Source: Burkholderiaceae bacterium (lineage in GTDB: Bacteria > Pseudomonadota > Gammaproteobacteria > Burkholderiales > Burkholderiaceae_E). From it: a stretch of 8,734 bases of DNA. The position numbers were made by a program, and so were the translations under genes. Below, one piece after another: positions 1-6,740 of this stretch. The stretch lies in assembly GCA_019428955.1 (NCBI GenBank), contig JAHYJF010000150.1, forward strand, positions 1 to 8,734, read 5' to 3'. The notes under the pieces are model-generated. The model was given only the letters and a program-made list of their open reading frames with translations, was not told where the DNA came from and made no database searches. Numbering within the stretch: the first letter of the stretch is position 1; the number at the start of each line of letters is the position of its first letter.

Positions 1-3000
1 GTCAATATCGCCCTCGGCGGAGAAGAGGTGCTGGATGCGTCCGTCAGTGCTGCCGGGCTCGAGTTGCCGAATGGCGGGCGTGAGCAACTCGCCCATCGAA
101 GACACCATGCAGCCCTGCGGGGCCACGTTGAGCACGATCTGCGCGCCCCCGCGCAACTCGTGCGCCGTCTCGCCGATATAGGGCAGAAGCTCGCCGATCG
201 GGCGCATGGTCGGCAGCACCTTGCGGCCATCCTCGATCAGCCCCTTGGTCGAGGGCGGCATCGGCACCCGGGCGGCGCGATAGAGTGGGCTGGCCAGAAC
301 CCGCCGCAGCAGGAATCGCCAACCCTCGGTGCGCCGCCGCAGCGCGCGCTCGCCACCGAGCATCGCATTCCAATCGCCGACCATGCCCTGGCGCTTGCCG
401 CTCGCGGCGCGCAGCGAAGCATCCCGGCTCAACTCGGCGGTCTCGTCGATGAGGTACTCGCAATAGGACCAGATCGGGCTGGCCACCAGGCGCACGCGCC
501 GGAATCCGAGATTGGCCAGCAGCGAGCGGAAAATCTCCTCGGACTGGGCGACACGCATGTAGACCTCGCCGCTGATCGCCACCTCGAGTCGGTCCTCCGA
601 GCTCTCGGCAGGCGGCCAGCGGCGCGCGAAGGCGCGCAGCGCTTGCCGCAGCTTGCCGTCATGCAGACCATAGGCGAAGAACTTGACGGCTACCGCCAGC
701 GGCGGTACGCCCGCCACCAGACCAAGGGCGCGGCGCCACCCCGCTCCCGGCCCGCGGAACCCCTCGAGCGTGCGGTAGACGGTGGCGCGCAACCCCTCGT
801 AGTCGCGCAGGAAGAGCTGGTAGTCGTCGTGGTCGCGACATTCGGCGCCCCGGAAATACAGTTGCTGCAGTACCGCCTGCATGATCACGCCGAGGTAGAT
901 GCGGACCATCACCCAATCCTCGACACCGACGTTGAAGCCGCTGTGCTCGCTGCCGATCATGAATTGCAGCCTGGGCCCCGGCGCCTGACAGCCGGCAGCG
1001 CTCGGCGCCAGGCGGTCGCGCTGCGCCAGCACCTTGTGGACCTCGAGATACTGTCCCTGGCGGCAGGGACCGAGCCCCTTGTTGTCGAAATAGATCAGCC
1101 GCCGACGACCGACGTAGAGCGGGTCGCCGGAGCCCTGGCGGCGAGCAAAATCGGCCACTGCCCGCAGCAGGTCACCGTACACCGCCGCCAGCGGCGCGCA
1201 GACCGCGTCGCCGGCCGCCTTGCGGCCTTGCTTGACCAGAGCGTGCAGGTCGTAGTCGGCATCATAGTTGTCGATGCAGGTAAAGCCGGCGGCGCGCAGC
1301 GCCGCCGTCACCCCGCGATTGTCGGCCAGGGTCGGAATGTAGATGACATCGCCCTGGACATCGAGCGGCGCGTCCATGCTGAGCTGGTCGAGCGCGAGAA
1401 TCTCGAACGGCGTCGCGTCGGCGCCTGCGATCCTGGCGTGCAGCCCGAGTTCCAGCTGCTTGACGTAGGTGTTGACCCGATTTTCGAGATGGGCGAGTTC
1501 CTTGAGCACCGCATCGGACTGGATCACCAGGAACGGGCGCTGCTTCATGATCTCGGCGACGACCGGCGTAACCGTCGAATCGGGCCCGCAGGTGAAGGTT
1601 GAGACCTGCACCACCGGCACCAGGTCGGCGCCGGCTTCGATCCGCTCGAAGAGCGCGGCCAGGCGCGCGTGGCGTAGCCGCCGGTGCAGGCGCCGGCGCG
1701 CGACTGCGTCGATGATCGTCACCACGGCCTGCGGGTTACGCCAGTAGATGTGGCCAAAGCGGAGATCGAGTTTGACGTCCAGCACATAGGACGGAATCGC
1801 CGCCATCTGCTTGTCGCGCAACAGCCTCCGGACATGGCTGTCGTATATTCCTGGAGTTAGCACATACTCACGCCCAACGACAAGCGCAACGCGCACACCC
1901 TTGGCGAGCGCCTCTTCGATCAGGTCGGCGGCGAAGTCGGCCGCAGCGAGGCGCAAGCGCTCGTGTGATTCGATCGCACCGGCAACCGCGGCGTGCAATT
2001 GCGCAGCGCTGGGCGCCAGAGCGTAATGCGCGAACAACGGCTGCAATCTCTCCTCCAGTTGCAGGCACAGGGCGTCCGGATCGAGGCGCGAGAGATCGAG
2101 ATTGAACAAGTGAAAGCGTGCCTCGGGGTGCGCCTGACGCGCCAGGTTCGCCGCCACCGCGACACCGCCCTGGTTGACCGTGCAAGTGCGCCCCAGGCCG
2201 GTGCCGTCAGTGGGCAGGAAGTCGATCTGGGGCGCGAGGATCATGCCGTGGGGCTCCTGGGCGAGCCTGCCGAACTGGCCCACGGCGCCGATCTGCGGTG
2301 CGCAGCTGTCGATATTGAACAATGGTTGGGCCCGCGCGATATCGGACTCGAGCACGTTGTCGACATGCACCGGGACGCCGAGGCGCTGCAGCAGATCGGC
2401 CAGCAGGCCGGCCCACTCCGAGACGCAGAAGCTGCGCGGTATCACCAGGCGCTGCGGGTCGTCGCTGCGCGGATGGCTGCGCTCGAAGAAGTCCCAGATT
2501 TCCTTGTAGGTATCGCGCACCGGCGAGACGGCGGGAGAATTCTTCTTGCGCGCCAGCAACTCGTTGATGCCGCTGCAGCCGCCGAGAGTGAACGAAAACA
2601 TCTTGGCGCCGCCGCCGTCGCGGCAGGTAAGCGAGGCGCGATTGCAGCTCGACGCCTTGTCGCTGCACACCGCACCGTTGCAGACTACGATCTTCTTGTC
2701 GAAACTGGTCGCGATCAGGCGTTGCAATCCGATCGTCACGTCACCCTCCGGCGCCGCCTGCTGCAACGTGCCGATCAGCCCGAAACAGGCCCGGTGACCG
2801 GGGTTCGGCGGCACCAGCGCGAACGCGCGGCCGGCCACCTGCGACTGCAGGCGGTGGGTGGCCGCCAGCGGCAGCGGGTCGGAGAGCATGGTCTGGCCGT
2901 GGAGAAGCACCACGCAATCCGCCGGCAGATCAACCTGATTCCACAGGGTGCGCGCCATGTTCTCGACGATCGCCCAGTTGGCCGCCGCGAGGATCTCCGA

Positions 3001-4623
3001 GCGCGGCGTGCCCTGGGCCTGGAGCTTGCGGGCGTTTTCCATCAGGAACACCGCGCAGGTGGCATTGATGAACTGGGCGCGCGGCGCCTCGGCCGCTTCG
3101 GCGCAGGCTTGCGCCACGCTCGGGATGCTGAGCATTGCCGCGAGCGTGTCCATCAGGCTGCCGGTGCCCGCAGAGCACTTCAGGTTCATGGCGTTGTTGA
3201 ACAATTCAGCCTCGGCCAGCGCGATGGTCGAGATCTTGGTGTCCTCGCCGCCGATATCGACCAGGATGCAGAGGTCCTCGCGCACTCCGGTGACGCCGGC
3301 CGACTTGAGCCGCCGGATGTGCGCGCGCGCACAGTCGATCGAGCCGCGTGCGTGGGCGTAGTTCTCGACCAGCACCGAGATCCGGCCGCTCAACTCGGGG
3401 TAGATGTGCTCGAGAACCTGCTGGACCTGGAACCGCGCCGAGCCGGTGACGCCGATGCCGCGCACCGCCAAGGTGGCGCCGTTCACCTCGAGCAGAGCTT
3501 CGAACGCCCGCTTGACCGTCTGGATGGTGTCGCCCGAATTGCTGTACGCGGCGAGGTGCAGCATCTCGCCACTCTCGGCGTCGGCGAGCGCCACCTTGGC
3601 CATGGTCGAGCCGACGTCCAGTCCCATCAGCACCGGGCGCGCAGCGCTGACACCGGAGACGGCTTCATCGGCGAGTCGCAGGAAACGATGGTCGTCCTCG
3701 TAGCGCCGCCGCAATTCCCGGAATGCCGGGTATTCGAGCGTCGCTGGTGTGCGCTGCACCCTGGTATCGGGCTGCGCGATCGCCGCCGGTCCCAGGCGGG
3801 CGACGAGATCGTGGAGCGCGTCGAGGACCGCGTCGTTGTCGGGGTCGGCAACGATCTCGCTGACGCCGGTGGTGATCAGGAAGTCGGCCGCGCAATCACG
3901 GGCGAACTGCCACCTGAAAACCCGACCGGTGAGACAAACCTTGCTGAAACCGGCCGGCAGCTTGCGGCAGGCCTTGAGCACCTCGGATTTCAGCGTCACG
4001 GCCAGCGCCATGTCGAGCGGGATGCCCTGGTTCTTGTCCGAGATCGTCGCCGACGAAGCGAAGACACCGCAGCGGTCGGCACGCACGAGCACCTGGCGCC
4101 GCTGCTCGGCCCCGGCCGCGCCGAGAAATGGTGCGAGCAGGCGGTCGACGTCGTCGCGTTCCAGACCCAACTTCTGGAGCACGCGGTCGAGATTGACGCC
4201 CGAGCCGGCGCCGCAGCGCGGATTGACGGTGAGCAGGTCGTCAACCAGCGCGCCCTCGCGGTCGACCGCCAGCACCAGGTAGCCCGAGGCGGAGAGTTCG
4301 ACCAGTGCGATCCTGGCGAGCGCCGCGTTGGCCGGTTGGCCCATCATCTGGCGCGCCGCCAGCCAGGAGGCTGCCGCCGGCTGGAAGACCGCGCCGCGGC
4401 CGATGGCACTGCGCACCATCGGCGCCAGCTTGCCGCGCACGTAGAGCGGCGCTTCGACGCCCGCTGAAGACAGGCCCTCCAGATCGGTGGCGACCTCCGC
4501 CGCGAGTTCGCCATCGGCTGGCACCACCCGGTCGAGCACGATTCGTCCGGTCCGGTCGCGCCCCTGGATGCGCACGCAGGCGATCCCGGCGTCGACATAC
4601 AGGCCCCAGGCGCGTTCGGTCAT
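1..4623 (-). CDS. Giant CoA-activase protein (tandem BcrA/BadF ASKHA + DUF2229 + HgdB-like), 3' end missing
   Basis: The frame has no stop from 4761 down to base 1, so at least 1541 residues follow the ATG at 4623 and the C-terminus lies outside. Numbering from that ATG: ASKHA-like domain 1 is about residues 5-320, with NPRCGAG (C137) and RCGVFASS (C185) but no recognisable phosphate loops. Domain 2 is about 330-625, with GLDVGST (D336), VDIGGEDTK, NLKCSAGTG (C483) and ATCAVF (C523). A Cys-rich stretch follows (C648, C653, C660, C667, C683). A DUF2229-like part has VIPRSFC near 728 and DSCAPQ (C774). An HgdB-like half has STFTCGPDS (C1012), DAVCAP (C1142), GPCRQGQY (C1187), ISGEVYM (1350) and PQGCMVSS (C1505). 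Family knowledge: such activators hydrolyse ATP to pass a low-potential electron from a [4Fe-4S] cluster to a dehydratase or reductase, and are cytoplasmic. In-frame ATGs at 4659 and 4719 would add Arg/Pro/Gly-rich sequence that looks non-coding, and none of the three has a good ribosome site. No dehydratase subunits are visible nearby, so substrate and partner are unknown. Confidence 0.9.
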   Translation of the reverse strand, partial: MTERAWGLYVDAGIACVRIQGRDRTGRIVLDRVVPADGELAAEVATDLEGLSSAGVEAPLYVRGKLAPMVRSAIGRGAVFQPAAASWLAARQMMGQPANAALARIALVELSASGYLVLAVDREGALVDDLLTVNPRCGAGSGVNLDRVLQKLGLERDDVDRLLAPFLGAAGAEQRRQVLVRADRCGVFASSATISDKNQGIPLDMALAVTLKSEVLKACRKLPAGFSKVCLTGRVFRWQFARDCAADFLITTGVSEIVADPDNDAVLDALHDLVARLGPAAIAQPDTRVQRTPATLEYPAFRELRRRYEDDHRFLRLADEAVSGVSAARPVLMGLDVGSTMAKVALADAESGEMLHLAAYSNSGDTIQTVKRAFEALLEVNGATLAVRGIGVTGSARFQVQQVLEHIYPELSGRISVLVENYAHARGSIDCARAHIRRLKSAGVTGVREDLCILVDIGGEDTKISTIALAEAELFNNAMNLKCSAGTGSLMDTLAAMLSIPSVAQACAEAAEAPRAQFINATCAVFLMENARKLQAQGTPRSEILAAANWAIVENMARTLWNQVDLPADCVVLLHGQTMLSDPLPLAATHRLQSQVAGRAFALVPPNPGHRACFGLIGTLQQAAPEGDVTIGLQRLIATSFDKKIVVCNGAVCSDKASSCNRASLTCRDGGGAKMFSFTLGGCSGINELLARKKNSPAVSPVRDTYKEIWDFFERSHPRSDDPQRLVIPRSFCVSEWAGLLADLLQRLGVPVHVDNVLESDIARAQPLFNIDSCAPQIGAVGQFGRLAQEPHGMILAPQIDFLPTDGTGLGRTCTVNQGGVAVAANLARQAHPEARFHLFNLDLSRLDPDALCLQLEERLQPLFAHYALAPSAAQLHAAVAGAIESHERLRLAAADFAADLIEEALAKGVRVALVVGREYVLTPGIYDSHVRRLLRDKQMAAIPSYVLDVKLDLRFGHIYWRNPQAVVTIIDAVARRRLHRRLRHARLAALFERIEAGADLVPVVQVSTFTCGPDSTVTPVVAEIMKQRPFLVIQSDAVLKELAHLENRVNTYVKQLELGLHARIAGADATPFEILALDQLSMDAPLDVQGDVIYIPTLADNRGVTAALRAAGFTCIDNYDADYDLHALVKQGRKAAGDAVCAPLAAVYGDLLRAVADFARRQGSGDPLYVGRRRLIYFDNKGLGPCRQGQYLEVHKVLAQRDRLAPSAAGCQAPGPRLQFMIGSEHSGFNVGVEDWVMVRIYLGVIMQAVLQQLYFRGAECRDHDDYQLFLRDYEGLRATVYRTLEGFRGPGAGWRRALGLVAGVPPLAVAVKFFAYGLHDGKLRQALRAFARRWPPAESSEDRLEVAISGEVYMRVAQSEEIFRSLLANLGFRRVRLVASPIWSYCEYLIDETAELSRDASLRAASGKRQGMVGDWNAMLGGERALRRRTEGWRFLLRRVLASPLYRAARVPMPPSTKGLIEDGRKVLPTMRPIGELLPYIGETAHELRGGAQIVLNVAPQGCMVSSMGELLTPAIRQLEPGSTDGRIQHLFSAEGDID

Positions 4624-4924
4624 GGCTGTGCCCGGCCCGATCCCCGGACCCCGCGGCATTCCCTGCCGCGCCGGTGGTGCGCGCCCCCTGCGCAGGGGAC
4701 CTGGACGATAGCTGCGCATGATTTCGGGCCTTGAAGGTCGAAAGTTTCCGTTCGATCCAACTCAAGAACGCTAGTGGCTGTCCCGCTCCATCACTCGCCT
4801 CCTTATCATCGCAAACCGAGGCCGAAAACGCCTTTAGGCCCCCGAAACCCCGGCTCAGATGGTTCAAGAAAGCGCACGGACATGGTACGTTGCGGGCGCC
4901 GGACCAGCAACCATGCCCTGGGGC
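4624..4924. other. Intergenic/leader region upstream of the giant activase gene
   Basis: About 300 bp lie between the stop of the SGNH hydrolase gene and the chosen start of the activase gene, both on the minus strand. I see no convincing protein gene: the frames crossing it continue as antisense or off-frame shadows of neighbours. It should contain the activase promoter and 5' untranslated leader, but I find no good -35/-10 pair. It does contain a strong Shine-Dalgarno with a mini-ORF (4771-4804) and a weak interrupted inverted repeat (4731-4765: TTGA/TCAA outside TCGAA/TTCGA) just upstream of the alternative start at 4719. If translation really began at 4719 the leader would be shorter. Confidence 0.6.
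4771..4804 (-). promoter_or_regulatory. Strong Shine-Dalgarno plus 6-codon leader ORF upstream of the activase gene
   Basis: On the minus strand AAGGAGG (4804-4798) is followed after 6 nt by an ATG at 4791, giving the peptide MERDSH and a TAG stop at 4773-4771. An overlapping GTG lies directly before the ATG. This is the best ribosome-binding site in the region, yet it cannot serve the activase frame, which is closed by a stop at 4764-4762. It may be a leader peptide or a chance match. No attenuator hairpin with a U-run is evident after it. Confidence 0.3.
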
Positions 4925-5677
4925 TTAACCGCAAGCTGCCGAGACCACCACCGGACTCACCCTGTCAAAATGAGTCGCGATGTCCCGCGCCAGCGCCCAC
5001 GCCCAGATTGCCACCGCTCCCGGCCCCGGATGGAAGCCATCGGCGGCGATCAGCGTCGGATTAGTCATGTCGGGCAGCGCCACATAGTGCAGGCCGGGTC
5101 GCCGCGCGGCCCAGGCGCCGAGCGCGGTGCTGAAACGCCGCGCCCGGCGCCCCAGGAACCAGCGCAGCGGCTGCGGGAGCAACGGAAAGCGATGCATCGG
5201 CGGCAAGCCGGAGAGCCAGATCTGGCGCGCTCCCCAGTCGCCCCGGATCTGCTCGACCAGCTGCCCGATGCGCGCCAGCCAGGTGCCGATCGACACGCGC
5301 GCGGTCACATCGTTGACGCCCAGGGCCACCACCGCAAGATCGAACTGCTCCGGCTCTTCGGCGGCCAGCATCGCCAGCGCTTGGCGCGTGTTCACGCCCG
5401 AGCGCGCCACCACCCGCCACTCGATCACGGTGCCCGGCAGCACGCCGTGGAGCACCCGCGCCAGTTGCCCGGCAAGCGCCTGGTCCTGGGTCGCCACACC
5501 GACCCCGGCTACCGCCGAGTCGCCCACCAACAACACCCGCAGAGCCGCCGCCCCGGTGCCGCAATTGCCGGTACGCGAACCGGCGGCTTCCGGCAGGCTT
5601 TGGGCCAGGCGGCGCGCCCGGCGTCCCTGCGCCAGCAGCAAGGGCGCGAGCGCCAAGGCAATGAGTTCATCGATCAT
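4925..5677 (-). CDS. SGNH/GDSL-family hydrolase
   Basis: This 250-residue protein carries the SGNH hydrolase blocks in order: VGDSAVAGVG (block I, nucleophile S54), ARSGVNT (block II, G94), LGVND (block III, G120 and N122) and DGFHP (block V, D213 and H216). The Ser-His-Asp triad and the Gly/Asn oxyanion residues are therefore all present. The family cleaves ester bonds in lipids, acylated sugars or thioesters; the sequence does not reveal the substrate. The N-terminus (ALALAPLLLAQG followed by RRARR) is a short hydrophobic stretch that might be a membrane anchor, but no signal-peptidase site is obvious. The ATG at 5677 is the only good start. It has no clear Shine-Dalgarno and lies 49 bp from the divergent flavoenzyme gene. 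The gene runs toward the activase gene but is about 300 bp from it, so co-transcription is uncertain. Confidence 0.88.
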   Translation of the reverse strand: MIDELIALALAPLLLAQGRRARRLAQSLPEAAGSRTGNCGTGAAALRVLLVGDSAVAGVGVATQDQALAGQLARVLHGVLPGTVIEWRVVARSGVNTRQALAMLAAEEPEQFDLAVVALGVNDVTARVSIGTWLARIGQLVEQIRGDWGARQIWLSGLPPMHRFPLLPQPLRWFLGRRARRFSTALGAWAARRPGLHYVALPDMTNPTLIAADGFHPGPGAVAIWAWALARDIATHFDRVSPVVVSAACG

Positions 5678-5726
5678 CGTTAGTCCGGGCCATAGTATTC
5701 TTCACTCTCATCAATCGGAATCGACC
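5678..5726. promoter_or_regulatory. Divergent intergenic region (SGNH hydrolase / NMO)
   Basis: This 49-bp spacer separates two divergent start codons and is visibly more AT-rich than the surrounding DNA. TAGTAT (5693-5698) and TATTCT (5697-5702) on the plus strand, and TACTAT on the minus strand at the same place, resemble -10 boxes. No good -35 partner is visible at 16-18 bp for either direction. The core promoters therefore either overlap each other or reach into the coding ends. A weak GGAA (5717-5720) stands 6 nt before the flavoenzyme ATG. Confidence 0.35.
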
Positions 5727-6683
5727 ATGAACCTCAAGGAACTGGCGCCTAGCCTGCCCATCCCGGTGATCGCCTCGCCGCTGTTCATCATCTCAAATCC
5801 CGACCTGGTCATCGCCCAATGCCAGGCCGGCGTCGTCGGCTCGTTTCCGGCGCTCAACGCCCGCCCGGCCGAGTTGCTCGAGCAGTGGCTGGTTCGCATC
5901 ACCAGCGAACTCGCCGCCTGGGACCGCGAACATCCCGATCGGCCGGCGGCGCCATTCGCGGTCAACCAGATCGTGCACAAGTCGAACGATCGGGTCGAAC
6001 ACGACCTCGCGCTGTGCGTGAAGTACCAGGTGCCGATAGTCATCACGTCGCTGGGGGCGCGCACCGACGTCAACGACGCGATCCACTCTTATGGCGGGGT
6101 CGTGCTGCACGACGTGATCAACCAGAGCTTCGCCCACAAGGCGATCGAGAAGGGAGCCGATGGACTGATCCTGGTGGCCGCCGGGGCGGGCGGTCACGCC
6201 GGAGCCATCTCCCCGTTCGCGCTGGTCGAAGAGACCCGCCAGTGGTTCGACGGTCCGCTGGCGCTGGCCGGCGCGATCGCCACCGGTGGCGCGGTGCTGG
6301 CGGCCCGGGCGCTCGGTGCCGATTTCGCCTATATCGGTTCGCCCTTCATCGCCACCAGGGAAGCCAACGCCGTCGAGGCCTACAAGCAGGCGATCGTCGC
6401 CGCCGGCGCCGAAGACATCATCTACACCGATCTGTTCACCGGAGTCCACGGCAATTACCTGCGTCAGTCGGTCGTCAACGCCGGCCTCGATCCCGACCAT
6501 CTGCCCCAAAGCGACCCGAGCAAGATGAACTTCGGCTCGGGTGCCGGCATCAAGGCGTGGCGCGATATCTGGGGTGCCGGCCAGGGGATTGGAGCAGTCC
6601 ACAAGGAGACCCCGGTCGCCGACTATGTCGCCCAGCTGGTCAGCCAGTACCGCGATGCGCAAGGGCGCGTGGCGGCCGCGTGA
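5727..6683 (+). CDS. Nitronate monooxygenase / NPD-like FMN-dependent flavoenzyme
   Basis: This 318-residue protein is full length for the nitronate monooxygenase (2-nitropropane dioxygenase-like, COG2070) TIM-barrel family. Visible signatures are PIPVIASPLFIIS at the N-terminus, AAGAGGHAGA (residues 151-160, H157 being the usual active-site His), the phosphate-binding ATGGAVLAARALGAD followed by YIGSPFIAT, and a C-terminal WRDIWGAGQGIGAV. The family binds FMN and oxidises alkyl nitronates with O2; some relatives act on 2-enoyl or other carbonyl substrates, so the exact reaction is open. The ATG at 5727 was chosen because the family N-terminus begins there. The frame stays open upstream only because it runs antisense to the SGNH gene. 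A weak GGAA ribosome site lies 6 nt upstream. It looks like a single-gene transcript, converging on the crotonase gene. Confidence 0.9.
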   Translation: MNLKELAPSLPIPVIASPLFIISNPDLVIAQCQAGVVGSFPALNARPAELLEQWLVRITSELAAWDREHPDRPAAPFAVNQIVHKSNDRVEHDLALCVKYQVPIVITSLGARTDVNDAIHSYGGVVLHDVINQSFAHKAIEKGADGLILVAAGAGGHAGAISPFALVEETRQWFDGPLALAGAIATGGAVLAARALGADFAYIGSPFIATREANAVEAYKQAIVAAGAEDIIYTDLFTGVHGNYLRQSVVNAGLDPDHLPQSDPSKMNFGSGAGIKAWRDIWGAGQGIGAVHKETPVADYVAQLVSQYRDAQGRVAAA

Positions 6684-6688
6684 TCCGG

Positions 6689-6716
6689 CTTGGGCGGCGC
6701 CACCGTCGCCGCCAAG
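6689..6716. terminator. GC-rich hairpin between convergent genes
   Basis: A perfect 7-bp stem, GGCGGCG (6693-6699) with CGCCGCC (6707-6713) around a 7-nt loop, is extended by CTT/AAG after a one-base bulge. It lies 5 bp after the NMO stop, inside the 57-bp gap before the end of the convergent crotonase gene, so it could act on both strands. There is no T-run on either side, so it is not a classical intrinsic terminator; it may assist rho-dependent ending or protect 3' ends. Confidence 0.4.
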
Positions 6717-6740
6717 GTCCGCCACTGCCTGGTCGAGCAC

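Noticed and set aside
28..1602. 524-residue open frame on the plus strand
   Set aside because: Same antisense register as the activase gene; the minus-strand translation carries the recognisable HgdB-like motifs.
1993..4467. 824-residue open frame on the plus strand
   Set aside because: It lies in exact codon register antisense to the activase gene, has low-complexity Arg/Ala/His/Gln-rich composition and no family motif. High-GC codon bias explains its openness.
4241..4867. 208-residue minus-strand frame crossing the activase leader
   Set aside because: From 4623 down it overlaps the activase gene in another frame, and its sequence is typical Arg/Gly-rich off-frame translation.
4625..4924. 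Possible intrinsic terminator after the SGNH gene
   Set aside because: Only a 4-bp GCCC/GGGC stem with a 2-nt loop is present directly after the stop, with no T-run.
4859..5683. 274-residue plus-strand open frame opposite the SGNH hydrolase
   Set aside because: The minus strand carries all four SGNH blocks; the plus frame has none and is Arg/Pro/His rich.
5127..5726. Upstream extension of the NMO frame
   Set aside because: The extension is antisense to the SGNH gene and Arg/Ser-rich; the family N-terminus starts at 5727.
5793..6740. 315-residue minus-strand frame opposite the NMO gene
   Set aside because: Antisense shadow without motifs; the plus strand encodes a complete NMO-family protein.
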